DNA of 64,000 nucleotides, taken from Propionibacteriaceae bacterium UBA6238 (GTDB lineage Bacteria > Actinomycetota > Actinomycetes > Propionibacteriales > Propionibacteriaceae). Every line of letters begins with the position of its first letter. Position 1 is the first letter of the stretch. The notes below the pieces were generated by a model. That model was given only the letters and a program-made list of their open reading frames with translations. It ran no database searches and was not told where the DNA came from. This document shows, piece after piece, positions 33,748 to 42,144 of this stretch. A program made the translations under genes and the position numbers. The stretch is taken from the NCBI GenBank assembly GCA_002441465.1, contig DJWE01000011.1, forward strand, positions 1 to 64,000, given 5' to 3'.

Positions 33748-33867
33748 ATGCATATCTCTACCGAGAACCTGCTGTGGACCATCGGGATCATCGCCCTGGT
33801 AGGCATCGTCATCGGCGTAATGAACGGCTTCATCGGCGGACTGCTCTCCCAGATCACCGGAGGCTGA
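33748..33867 (+). CDS. 39-aa hydrophobic peptide in the pilin position
   Basis: ATG 33748 to TGA 33867, with GAAGGGAAC about ten bases upstream. The 39-residue product begins MHISTENLLWTIGIIALV and is a single membrane helix followed by a Gly-rich tail ending ITGG. It sits between tadC and tadE-like genes, where Tad loci carry the Flp or DUF4244 pilin. It has no prepilin leader or Gly/Glu processing motif, so it may be a minimal pilin or a channel peptide. The regular spacing and the good ribosome site make it real in my view; function is inference. Confidence 0.65.
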   Translation: MHISTENLLWTIGIIALVGIVIGVMNGFIGGLLSQITGG

Positions 33868-33872
33868 CCGGG

Positions 33873-34244
33873 ATGTCCCGGCGACCAGACGAACGGGGAA
33901 TGGCTTCGGTGGCGCTCACCATGCTGCTGCCGGTGCTGTTCACCTTCGTGTGGGTCGCCATGGGCGCAGCCATGTACCACTTCGGCGCCACCTCCGCCCA
34001 AGCCGCAGCCCAGACAGCCGCCTCGGCGGCCGCCGTCGAAGGCGGCACCTCCAAGGCCTGTGAACAGGCCGCGGCACGCTTCATCGCCAGCCTCGGCGAC
34101 GCACTCAGCGATGTCACCGTCACATGCCGGCGCACCGCCACCACAGCGTCCGCGACGATCACCGGCGCCACCCTCAGCCTGGTGCCGGGATGGTCACCCA
34201 CCGTCACCCAGACCGTGGCCGTCGCGGTTGAGAAGGTGTCTTGA
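33873..34244 (+). CDS. TadE-like pseudopilin, copy 1
   Basis: A 123-aa protein; the ATG at 33873 lies six bases after the stop of the 39-aa peptide. It has a short basic N-terminus with ERGMASVALTMLLPVLF, a single membrane segment at about 11-35, then an Ala/Thr-rich extracytoplasmic domain containing two Cys (KACEQAA and VTCRRT). This is the TadE/TadG-like minor pilin pattern. Followed directly (TGAATG) by a second such gene. Confidence 0.82.
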   Translation: MSRRPDERGMASVALTMLLPVLFTFVWVAMGAAMYHFGATSAQAAAQTAASAAAVEGGTSKACEQAAARFIASLGDALSDVTVTCRRTATTASATITGATLSLVPGWSPTVTQTVAVAVEKVS

Positions 34245-34673
34245 ATGGCCAGCTCCGGAGGTGGGGAGCGCGGTTCAGCCGCGGTCGAGATCGCGCTGCT
34301 CGCCCCACTGTTGGGAACCCTCGTGCTGATCGTGATCTTCGGCGGACGTCTAGCCTTGGCCCGGCAGACCGTCCAGGCCGCAGCCGCCGACGCCGCCCGG
34401 GCAGCCTCTATCGCCCGCACCGCAGCCGTCGCTGAACGCTCCGCCACCGAGATCGCCCGCGGCACCCTCGCCAACCAGGGCGTCCACTGCGCCACCACCT
34501 CCATCGACGTCGACACCCGCGGGTTCGACGAGCCGGTCGGCACCGCAGCGACGGTAGCGGTGCGGATCGCCTGTGGTGTGGCCACCGCCGACCTGAGCCT
34601 GCCGCTGCCCGGAACCATCGAGGTTTCGGCGACCAGCTCGAGCGAGCTCGATGTGTTCAGGGGCCGGCGATGA
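34245..34673 (+). CDS. TadE-like pseudopilin, copy 2
   Basis: A 142-aa protein; ATG 34245 is one base after the preceding TGA. GERGSAAVEIALLAPLLG is the typical TadE start (processing-like G and the E at +5), with a membrane helix at about 11-32. The extracytoplasmic part holds two Cys, likely a disulphide. Ends in an ATGA overlap with the next gene. Confidence 0.87.
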   Translation: MASSGGGERGSAAVEIALLAPLLGTLVLIVIFGGRLALARQTVQAAAADAARAASIARTAAVAERSATEIARGTLANQGVHCATTSIDVDTRGFDEPVGTAATVAVRIACGVATADLSLPLPGTIEVSATSSSELDVFRGRR

Positions 34674-35101
34674 CAACGCGACGACGATATGACGAGCGTG
34701 GCTCGGTGCTCACCACCGGCACAGTCCTGCTGGTGACCGTGTTCACCCTCATCCTTGGCATCGCCGTCGACCTGTCCGGCCAGGTCCAGACCAAACGCCA
34801 GGCCCACGAAGTCGCCGCCCAGGCAGCCCGCATCGCCGGCCAACACCTCGACGCCGACCGCTTCCTCGACAGCGGCGGCAGGGTACGGCTATCCAGCGCC
34901 GCCGCCCGTACCGCCGCCATGGGCTACATCAGCGAGGCCAGCATGACCGGCGAAGTGACCATCAACGGCACCGACGTCACCGTCACCGTCACCGCCCGGT
35001 ACACCCCCGTCATCCTGCCCATCGTCGGCATCACCACCCTCCCCGTCACCGGGACGGCGACCGCCCGCGCCGTCCGCGCCCTCGGCGGAACCGAGCGGTA
35101 G
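34670..35101 (+). CDS. TadG-like pilus assembly protein
   Basis: A 143-aa protein with DERGSVLTTGTVLLVTVFTL, a single N-terminal membrane helix, and QAHEVAAQAARIAGQHLD, a pattern of TadG/Rv3660c-type proteins. Beta-rich second half (GEVTINGTDVTVTVTARY). Third minor pilin-like protein of the operon, overlapping its upstream neighbour by four bases. Confidence 0.82.
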   Translation: MTTRRRYDERGSVLTTGTVLLVTVFTLILGIAVDLSGQVQTKRQAHEVAAQAARIAGQHLDADRFLDSGGRVRLSSAAARTAAMGYISEASMTGEVTINGTDVTVTVTARYTPVILPIVGITTLPVTGTATARAVRALGGTER

Positions 35102-35108
35102 ACCAGCC

Positions 35109-38090
35109 ATGACCAGACAGCGCCTGACCGGAGTCCTCGCTCTCCTCGGACTCGGCGCGATCATGGTCGGCCTGCCCTGGCTGCTCATGGCCGCCGCCAC
35201 CCAGGTCACCGTCCGCTTCAACCTCGCCAGCCCAGGCGGCATCTGGGCCGCACTCACCAACCCCGACGACGGCACCCTGGCGCTGTGGCTGTTCATCATC
35301 GTCGGCGCCATCGCCTGGGCCATACTCGCCACCGCCATCTTGGTCGAGATCTTCAGCCGTCTGCGGCACGTCCCGGTACCGCAACTCCGCGGGCTTGCTC
35401 TCCCTCAGATGCTCGCCCACGCACTTGTCGCCGCAGCCATCGCCGCCGTCCTGGCCAGTAACAACAGCTTCACCGCACTCCAGGCTGCCGCAGCCCCCGA
35501 CCCGGTGCCGGTCGACACCGGCGGGGCGGCGCCCGCACGTCCGGCAGCCCCTGCGGCGAACCCGCGACCGGCCGAAGCCAAGCAGCAGGTCTATGTCGTG
35601 AAGAAGGGCGACACGCTGTGGGACATCGCCGACGACCAACTCGGCAACCCGCGCGACTACCCGAAGATCTTCAGAGCCTCCCGTCACACCGTCCAGCCCG
35701 ACGGACGCCACCTGATCGATCCCGACCTCATCTACCCCGGCTGGAAGCTCACTCTCCCCGACGGTAAGCGCGACGAGCCAGGCCCCAGGACGCCCGCGGA
35801 CGGCAAGACCGACAAGCCAACGGCGACAACAATCCCCTCACCCACTCTGCCTCCGGCCACGCCTGCTCCCACCCCGACGGCCGCCGCCCCGATTGAGGCG
35901 TCCGAGGCGGCCGAGCCCACGCTGGACGAGGAACTGGTCGATGAAACGAACGAGGCTGCACCGCTGCCCTGGATGCTGGCCGGCCTGGGCGGTGCCGGCG
36001 CTCTGCTGGCCGGTGGCCTGTGGCTCCGGGTGCGGCGTGGACGGGCGGCCCAGTTCCAGTACCGCCGCCCCGGACGCACCATCACCGTCCCTACCGAACC
36101 CGGCCTGGCGGCGGTGGAGAAGACCCTGATGCACCAGGGTGACCTCACCTCCGACCTCGTCGAACGCATCACTCAAACCACCCAGCGGCTCGCAGCACGC
36201 CTCCACAAGGCCGGCAAGCCGATCCCGCGCCTCCTTCAGATCGATGCCACCTTCGAGCGCCTCACCTTCCACTTCACCGAGGCGATCGATCTCCCCGCGC
36301 CCTGGGAACCGGGCGACGCCCCGACGGCCTGGCGCCTATCGGCCGATGCCGACCTCGGCCTCGTTGGGCCCTGGGACGAAGAGCGCGAACCCGTCTGGCC
36401 AGCCCTCGTCACCCTCGGACGAGACGACCGCGGGTGGCGCCTGATCAACCTCGAGACCATCGGCGTCATCAACCTCACCGGCGACCGGGTCAACGCCGAA
36501 GACCTCGTCCGAGCCTGGCTCGCCGAACTCGCCGTCGTCCCTTGGGCCCGCGACATCGAGATTGCCGGCGCCGACCTCTTCCAGAGCATCGATCCGCTCG
36601 TCGCCCGGCACCTCGGCCCGTACCGACCAGCGGACGTTGTCAGCCCCCTACTCGAATATGCGACCGGGCTTCACCAGCGGCTGCCCGAAGGAGCTGACGG
36701 GATCGACGCAGCCCGCGCCGCCCAGGCGGGGCCCGATCTCTGGACACCGCGCATCCTGGCGACGGCCCAGGCCACCGAACGGCTCGACGAACTCATCGGC
36801 CTCATCCACAGCCGGCCCGGACAGACTGGGGTCACCGTCATCCGGCTGGTCGACCCTGACGTGCCCCGGCTCGGCACGCTGATCAAGGTCACCGAGGCGG
36901 GCCGGGTTGTCGTGCCCAGCCTCAGCCTGGACCTGATCGCCAGCGGCATAACAGCCGACGAAGCCGCCGGCTGCGCGGCGGTCATGGGGGCCACCGAAGA
37001 CCCCACCAGAGATCAGCCAGTGCCCGACCTTCCTGAGCCGAGCGCCGAATGGCAACAGCACGGCGACGCGGCCGGGCACCTCCACGTCGACCTGACCATC
37101 CCCCGATCCACCATCCACACCGCCATTCCGGCGACGGCGCTCCTGCCCGACCCGGACGTCGTCTACGAGACCGAAGCCGCCACCACCGCCGAAGACCTCC
37201 AGGAACTCTCCCCGCTCGTGCCAGCCAGCAGCACTGTGATCGTGAAGGACTCCGACCCGAACCTCGACCAGGACCTGGCCGACTGGAAGGCCGACTCCAT
37301 CGACCGGCCCCGAATCTCCGTCCTCGGCCCCGTCCGGCTCCGCCTCGGCCGCAACGGAGCACCAGCCACGGGCCTCAAGCGCGTCCCGTACTACACCGAG
37401 ATCGTTGCCTACCTCGCCACCCGGCCCCACGGTGCGACCGCAGAGGAACTCGGCGAAGCGCTCGGCATCACCACCGAACGGGTCCGCCGCGACCTCACCA
37501 TCGTCCGCAGCCGCCTCGGCACTAACCCGCGCACCGGCTGCCCACACTTGCCCGAGGCCTACGACAACCCCGAATCCCGGCTGCGAGGCGTCGGGATCTA
37601 TCTCGTCGAGGACTTGCTCTGCGACGCCGAACTGTTCCGCAGGCTCCGCATCCGAGGAGAAGCCGCGGGATCGGCCGGCATCGAAGATCTCGCCGCCGCC
37701 CTTCAACTCGTCAACGGAATGCCCTATGAGCAGCTCCGCCGCCGCGGCGGCCTGTGGCTCGGCCGCACCCACGACGACCACCACCTCGTCGCCGGCATCA
37801 TCGACGTCGCCCACATCCTCACCACCAACGCCCTCGCCACCGGCGACCTCAAGAGAGCCCGCGCAGCCACCGAGATCGCCCAAGCCGTAGCGCCCGGCGA
37901 CCCCACCCCACAACTGGACCTCGCCCGGATCGCCGAACACGAAGGCCGTCCCGACGAAGCCGCAAGGATCGCCCGCGAGATCACCGACTGGAACGACCAC
38001 AGCGGCTACGGGCCTATCGACCCCAGCGAGCGAACCAACGCGATCCTCGGCGCGCACAAGTGGCTCGACCACAAGGGCCGCGTCGGATAG
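35109..38090 (+). CDS. Membrane-anchored LysM protein with C-terminal BTAD-like regulatory domain
   Basis: A 993-aa protein. Membrane segments at about residues 7-30, 58-80 and 98-118; a Pro/Ala linker; a LysM peptidoglycan-binding domain at 161-217 (VYVVKKGDTLWDIADDQLGN to YPGWKLTLP); another Pro/Thr linker and a fourth membrane helix near 286-305; then a long cytoplasmic part. The final 240 residues contain a winged HTH-like segment (GATAEELGEALGITTERVRRD) and a helical BTAD/TPR-like tail. This architecture is known from actinobacterial elements and could link cell-wall contact to gene control. Last gene of the Tad-like operon. Confidence 0.85.
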   Translation: MTRQRLTGVLALLGLGAIMVGLPWLLMAAATQVTVRFNLASPGGIWAALTNPDDGTLALWLFIIVGAIAWAILATAILVEIFSRLRHVPVPQLRGLALPQMLAHALVAAAIAAVLASNNSFTALQAAAAPDPVPVDTGGAAPARPAAPAANPRPAEAKQQVYVVKKGDTLWDIADDQLGNPRDYPKIFRASRHTVQPDGRHLIDPDLIYPGWKLTLPDGKRDEPGPRTPADGKTDKPTATTIPSPTLPPATPAPTPTAAAPIEASEAAEPTLDEELVDETNEAAPLPWMLAGLGGAGALLAGGLWLRVRRGRAAQFQYRRPGRTITVPTEPGLAAVEKTLMHQGDLTSDLVERITQTTQRLAARLHKAGKPIPRLLQIDATFERLTFHFTEAIDLPAPWEPGDAPTAWRLSADADLGLVGPWDEEREPVWPALVTLGRDDRGWRLINLETIGVINLTGDRVNAEDLVRAWLAELAVVPWARDIEIAGADLFQSIDPLVARHLGPYRPADVVSPLLEYATGLHQRLPEGADGIDAARAAQAGPDLWTPRILATAQATERLDELIGLIHSRPGQTGVTVIRLVDPDVPRLGTLIKVTEAGRVVVPSLSLDLIASGITADEAAGCAAVMGATEDPTRDQPVPDLPEPSAEWQQHGDAAGHLHVDLTIPRSTIHTAIPATALLPDPDVVYETEAATTAEDLQELSPLVPASSTVIVKDSDPNLDQDLADWKADSIDRPRISVLGPVRLRLGRNGAPATGLKRVPYYTEIVAYLATRPHGATAEELGEALGITTERVRRDLTIVRSRLGTNPRTGCPHLPEAYDNPESRLRGVGIYLVEDLLCDAELFRRLRIRGEAAGSAGIEDLAAALQLVNGMPYEQLRRRGGLWLGRTHDDHHLVAGIIDVAHILTTNALATGDLKRARAATEIAQAVAPGDPTPQLDLARIAEHEGRPDEAARIAREITDWNDHSGYGPIDPSERTNAILGAHKWLDHKGRVG

Positions 38091-38110
38091 CTACGCGCCC
38101 GGCGCGGAAG

Positions 38111-38135
38111 GCCCCCAACTCGGCGTTGGAGGGGC
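38111..38135. terminator. Hairpin between convergent genes
   Basis: GCCCCCAAC (38111-38119) pairs with GTTGGAGGGGC (38125-38135) across a TCGGC loop, with one bulge. It lies between the ends of the LysM gene (plus) and the TIR gene (minus) and may terminate both. No T-run follows. Confidence 0.5.
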
Positions 38136-38146
38136 GAGACGTCCAG

Positions 38147-38848
38147 CTACAGGGCTTCTGGATCAGGCGTGTAGCCAGCTGCCTGTAGTTCCTTGAAGAG
38201 CTTCGCCTTGGCCTCATCTACCTGCACCTTGAAGGGCAGGTAGATCAATCCGTGGATGTCGCTGGGCTTTTCCACACCCTCTTGTAGCAGGATGGCGACT
38301 CGCTTTCGACCCAGATTCGCGAGCACCATCCCAAGCTCGAGGATCACGTTCTGCCGTGCCCTCCCCTGGACAGCGAGGGGATCCGTTTTGATGTGGCCCA
38401 TGTCATCGGGCGTCAAGAGGACACATGCGTAGCCCACGTCACCCGCCTGGCGAAGATACCGTTCCAGCTTCTCGATGATGGTGTCACCCGCGGCCGGCAG
38501 GTTCGCCAAGATGATCGGCTTCAGTCCCATCTTGCGGAGCAGCAGCTCAAGCCCGTCCCGTGCTGCGTCATCGCGACCGTAGACCACAAAGACGTTCTTG
38601 TTCGGTCCAGGAGTGGGCTGAATCCCTATGGGCGCTGCGTCGTCGACAACAGGGTCGATGGGCGCCTGCCATGCCTTCAGTTCCGCCTGGAGGGCTGTCT
38701 TCTTGCCTTGGACCTGAACGGTGCCGGTGTGAAAGAAGTTGACCACCTCGCCGCTCGTGGCCCGAACCTGGACGCAGTGCTCCTGGTCCTTCACCTCGTA
38801 TTTCACTCCCCGCTGTGTGAGGAATGCCTCAACCTCGGCCTGATCCAC
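38147..38848 (-). CDS. CAP12/Pycsar-type TIR-like nucleotide-binding protein
   Basis: A 233-aa protein. The N-terminal 85 residues form a small unassigned domain (GVKYEVKDQEHCVQVRA). Residues about 86-225 are the predicted nucleotide-binding TIR-like domain of the CAP12 family: NVFVVYGRDDAARDGLELLL, GDTIIEKLERYL, VLLTPDDMG and ARQNVILELGMVLANLGRKR, whose Glu in NVILELG is the family's candidate catalytic residue. Related domains degrade NAD+ in CBASS and Pycsar systems. No cyclase lies nearby, so the trigger is unknown. It sits alone on the minus strand between the two transfer operons, with GGAGGCGGAG before its ATG. Confidence 0.87.
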   Translation of the reverse strand: MDQAEVEAFLTQRGVKYEVKDQEHCVQVRATSGEVVNFFHTGTVQVQGKKTALQAELKAWQAPIDPVVDDAAPIGIQPTPGPNKNVFVVYGRDDAARDGLELLLRKMGLKPIILANLPAAGDTIIEKLERYLRQAGDVGYACVLLTPDDMGHIKTDPLAVQGRARQNVILELGMVLANLGRKRVAILLQEGVEKPSDIHGLIYLPFKVQVDEAKAKLFKELQAAGYTPDPEAL

Positions 38849-39250
38849 TCCGCCTCCCCCAGCTCTGTCGCCATCGGTGTACTGCGCGGCGTGACTCGAT
38901 CAGCGCACAGCGTGTCCAACCTTCGCTCAAGCATGCCCTTTGGCAGCTGCGTCGCGCGCCACGCTGCGCGGCGCGTCCTCCCGAGTTGACCTTCCGACGG
39001 CATTCGTGGGCCCCACTGCGATGCCCGGAGGGACCTGCAGAGGACAACTGGTCGGAACCGCGGGGGTCATCGCGGACGGGTCGTACCAGACGCTGTTGGG
39101 AAAGGGGGGACAGGGGGGACGCAGCTGTGGCTAGGGGTTGCGTGCCCATTATCCACAGGCTGGCGGGCCATCCACAGAAGAAGGGTGACGTTTGCGGCCA
39201 CACCCTCGTGCTGGCCTTTCTGGTCTCGACAGACCGGGAAGGAGCCGGAC
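38849..39250. promoter_or_regulatory. Intergenic region before the second transfer operon
   Basis: 402 bp between the divergent TIR gene and the gene at 39251; it must hold both promoters. It includes a G-rich run (39098-39118) and the paired DnaA-box-like motifs at 39149-39176. GGAAGGAG at about 39237-39244 serves the ATG at 39251. No credible gene. Confidence 0.5.
39149..39176 (+). promoter_or_regulatory. Paired DnaA-box-like motifs, site 1
   Basis: TTATCCACA at 39149-39157 (a perfect DnaA box) and CCATCCACA at 39168-39176, starts 19 bp apart. The same pairing and spacing occur at 51397-51424. Possible DnaA sites, a replication or transfer origin element, or operators of the flanking operon. 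Confidence 0.55.
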
Positions 39251-40036
39251 ATGGCCAGTGGAATTGGACGAGCACTCGGCATCTCCGAGGGGAGCATCAC
39301 CGAGCTGATCAATGCGAATTGGGATCGCTGGACGTTGGCGGTGCCGGCCCTCACGAGCGTCCCTGATGCCGAGTCGCTGGAGACATGGCTGAGGGAGATG
39401 CCCCGCCCGATGGCGGACGCTGTGCTCTGCGGGCTGGCGGAGCTGGCCGCAGAGACTGGCCGCGATGACCGTGACGCCGCGCTCGTCTTGGCGTGGGTGC
39501 TGCACCCGGGGGCGGACGCGCTGAGCATCCGGCTGCGCGACCTGGGCCACGACGTCGTACAGCATGTTGCGGCGTTTCTATGGATCGAGATCCGAACCTT
39601 CTCGTGGCGGACCAAGTCGCACGTCGCTGCGAACATCCTGCTGCGGGTTCGGCAGCGGGTGCTGATCGAGTACGGCGCTACCAGCCAGCTGGAGAATCAC
39701 GACCGTGCGCTGGCGCGCACGGCCACGATTCCGCCTCAGTTGCTGCAAGACCTCGGCTCGGGGGTCGTTGTGGACGCGCCTCGTGAACAGCTGGAGGACG
39801 TTCTGGCCTGGGCGTGTGAGCAGTGGGTGATCTCGAACCGGGAGCGCCGGCTGCTGTTGGCGCTGGTTGATGCGGCCGGTGCTCATCCCGTCCGTGAGCG
39901 TGCGAGCACCGCGTTGTTGAGCCGGCTGGGCACCGAGATGGTCGGCCGGTCCTGGGGCATGAGTGCCCGCGAGGTCCGTCGGTCGGCGAAGGCGTCGATC
40001 GAGGCGCTCGCCGCAGCTCTGGGGCATGCGGCGTGA
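39251..40036 (+). CDS. Putative regulatory protein, first gene of the T4SS operon
   Basis: A 261-aa soluble, all-helical protein. ATG 39251 is backed by GGAAGGAG. The C-terminal half (WACEQWVISNRERRLLLALV and SWGMSAREVRRSAKASIEAL) looks like sigma-factor or LuxR-type region 4 helices, so DNA binding is plausible. By position it may regulate transfer from the DnaA-box-containing promoter region just upstream. I do not recognise the family. Confidence 0.7.
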   Translation: MASGIGRALGISEGSITELINANWDRWTLAVPALTSVPDAESLETWLREMPRPMADAVLCGLAELAAETGRDDRDAALVLAWVLHPGADALSIRLRDLGHDVVQHVAAFLWIEIRTFSWRTKSHVAANILLRVRQRVLIEYGATSQLENHDRALARTATIPPQLLQDLGSGVVVDAPREQLEDVLAWACEQWVISNRERRLLLALVDAAGAHPVRERASTALLSRLGTEMVGRSWGMSAREVRRSAKASIEALAAALGHAA

Positions 40037-40098
40037 ACGTCCGTGGCCACGCAAGGCCCCGTCATCTGCCTGTCTGTGGTGACAGGAAAGGGCAGGCC

Positions 40099-40296
40099 AT
40101 GACCGGAGACCCGTTTGATGTGGATCGGCTGTTCGCGACGGTCTCGGACGAATCGCACGCGATCGAGTCGCTCGGTGAGGTGCTAGCCCGGCTGCAGGCC
40201 GTCCTCCAAGCGAAGCGACGCCTGCAGCAACTCGACCCGCCGACCCTGCGAGCCGCGATCGCGCTCCGGCACGCACGCCTGGAGCGTGACAAGTGA
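40099..40296 (+). CDS. Small helical protein
   Basis: A 65-aa protein; ATG 40099 with GGAAAGGG upstream. Leu- and Arg-rich helix (SLGEVLARLQAVLQAKRRLQQL) suggests a coiled coil. It overlaps the next gene (GTGA at 40293-40296). Hypothetical transfer-operon gene. Confidence 0.65.
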   Translation: MTGDPFDVDRLFATVSDESHAIESLGEVLARLQAVLQAKRRLQQLDPPTLRAAIALRHARLERDK

Positions 40297-41066
40297 CCGC
40301 CGGACTCGCATCGCTCGATGATCTGCGCCGCGCCTACCGGGCCACGCAGACCATCGACCTGGGCCCGGAGCCTGCTTCGACGATCGGATCACCGCCCAGG
40401 TGGACGCCGGCAGTCGGGGAGCGGGTGCTGCTGGTCTGCGGGTGCGGTGGAGCGTCGGGTGCCACGACGATCGCGCTGGCGTTGGCGACCGCATCCGGCC
40501 GGGCGCGTGTCGTGGAGACCTGTGGCGCGACTGAATCCGGTCTCGGGTACGCGGCTGCCGCCGAGCTGGGCGTTGCCAACCGGGGTTGGTTGCGGGGCAG
40601 CCGGGAGTCGGTGGTCGTGGAGCGCCGGGCCGACTCGCTGGGCGCGCCCGACCGTGTGCCGAGCCCAACTGATTCCGACGTGCCGCTCACCGTGGTCGAC
40701 TCGTCCTGGGACCTTGGCGGAGTGCTCGCCTCGCCGGGCTGGCTCGGCCAGTTGGCTCGGGAGGCCTCGCCGGTCGTGCTCGTGGCGCGGGCGACCGTCC
40801 CGGGACTTCGCCGACTGGCGTCCGCCGTCGAGCTGGTCGGCGAACCGCGGACAATCGCGGTGACGGTCGGTCCGAAGCGATGGCCGCGTCCGGTCGAGCA
40901 GTCAGCCACGCCGGCCGTCCGCAGCCTGCGCGAAGCCGGACGCGTTGTCACCGTCCCCGAACTCGCGTCCCTCGCGCTCTCTGGGCTCACCCCCGACGCC
41001 CTACCGCAGGCCATCCTCCGGCCGGCCCGCACTCTGCTGAATCTCCTGGAAGGACGCTTGCCGTGA
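40293..41066 (+). CDS. ParA-fold protein without a canonical Walker A
   Basis: A 257-aa protein. GTG 40293 overlaps the upstream stop. LLVCGCGGASGATTIALALA (47-66) is a P-loop-like segment of the ParA/MinD type lacking the lysine of GKT. VVDSSWDLGG may be the switch region. It parallels the CpaE-like protein at 29597-30403, so the module encodes two deviant ParA-like proteins. Likely role: positioning or regulation of the secretion machine. It ends in a GTGA overlap. Confidence 0.75.
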   Translation: MTAGLASLDDLRRAYRATQTIDLGPEPASTIGSPPRWTPAVGERVLLVCGCGGASGATTIALALATASGRARVVETCGATESGLGYAAAAELGVANRGWLRGSRESVVVERRADSLGAPDRVPSPTDSDVPLTVVDSSWDLGGVLASPGWLGQLAREASPVVLVARATVPGLRRLASAVELVGEPRTIAVTVGPKRWPRPVEQSATPAVRSLREAGRVVTVPELASLALSGLTPDALPQAILRPARTLLNLLEGRLP

Positions 41067-41356
41067 ACGGCTCGATCAGTCTCGTCATCCCGCTGGAGGT
41101 GTGCCCAGTCGCACCTCCCGGTGCCCAGCAGTACGCCGATCAGATCACCGGCTACGTCCTGTGGGGAGTCGGAATCCTGTTTCTCGTCGGCGTGATCATC
41201 GCGATCGGCGCAATCATCGCCGGCCGCATCTTCTCGATGCCGCACGCATCCAAGGCCGGCGTGGTCTCGATCTTCGTCGCGATGCTGGCCGGGATCGCCT
41301 ACATGGTGGTGCCCAGCATCGTGGCCAGCATCCTCGGGACCGGGTGCGTCGGATGA
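41063..41356 (+). CDS. VirB2/TrbC-like two-helix membrane protein
   Basis: A 97-aa protein; GTG 41063 (GTGA overlap). Hydrophobic segments at about residues 28-53 and 66-90 with a short polar loop, the topology of VirB2/TrbC conjugative pilins, although no clear signal cleavage is seen. It lies immediately before the VirB6-like and VirB4-like genes. It ends in ATGA with the next gene. Confidence 0.72.
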   Translation: MNGSISLVIPLEVCPVAPPGAQQYADQITGYVLWGVGILFLVGVIIAIGAIIAGRIFSMPHASKAGVVSIFVAMLAGIAYMVVPSIVASILGTGCVG

Positions 41357-42144
41357 GCACGCGCAACGCAGTCTGGAGCCGGCAACGGCTGGCCTTGGTG
41401 CTCGGCATCGGCGCAGTGGTGGCCATCACGATGATCGCCGGGCTAGGCATCGCCCTTGTCCAGGCCTTCACCGCCATCAAGGACGTCCCGGAAATCCCCG
41501 CCCAGGCCAACTCCGCAGTCATCGATCGGCGCGACCAGATCGCCGCCGAACCGATGGCCACCGTCCCCCAGGACGCAGGGTTCACCCCTGATCCGGCGCT
41601 CACCCCTGCAGCACTCATCGAGATCCCCGTCACTCTGAATGGACGCGGGCCGACGGGGGTCCCGACCGGCTTCCCCCAGACCCCGGAGGGCGCCGTGGCG
41701 CAACTGGCCGCCATCGAGCAGACGGTCCTGGAGTCGATGAGCCTCCCGGTCACCCACGAGGTACATGGCGCCTGGACGCTCCCGGGCGCGCCCAGCTACG
41801 ACGAGTGGGAGATGACCGCCAACGTCCAGGCCTTCCTCCGTTCTGGACACCAGGGCGGACAGTCCAAGGACTCCACCACGGTCGTGACGGCCACCCCCGC
41901 GATGGCGATGGTGAAGGGCACGGACGGCCCGGACTGGGTGGTGGCCTGCGTGCTGCTCGACATCCAGGTCTCCATCCGCACCGAGGCGCGCATGGGCTAC
42001 GGCCACTGCTCACGCATGCAGTGGGCGGAGGCACGCTGGCAGATCGCCCCCGGCGTCGCCCCTGCCAAGGCTCCCTCGGCGTGGCCGGGGTCGGTCGCCG
42101 CTGTGGACGCGGGCTGGCTCACCTGGCAGGAGGTCGGCTCGTGA
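41353..42144 (+). CDS. Membrane-anchored extracytoplasmic T4SS protein
   Basis: A 263-aa protein with an N-terminal membrane helix at about 12-38 and a large outside domain. Two Cys (WVVACVLL and GYGHCSRMQW) could form a disulphide. It may be the actinobacterial VirB8/TraM-like component or a minor channel protein; sequence alone does not decide. ATGA overlap upstream, GTGA overlap downstream. Confidence 0.72.
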   Translation: MSTRNAVWSRQRLALVLGIGAVVAITMIAGLGIALVQAFTAIKDVPEIPAQANSAVIDRRDQIAAEPMATVPQDAGFTPDPALTPAALIEIPVTLNGRGPTGVPTGFPQTPEGAVAQLAAIEQTVLESMSLPVTHEVHGAWTLPGAPSYDEWEMTANVQAFLRSGHQGGQSKDSTTVVTATPAMAMVKGTDGPDWVVACVLLDIQVSIRTEARMGYGHCSRMQWAEARWQIAPGVAPAKAPSAWPGSVAAVDAGWLTWQEVGS

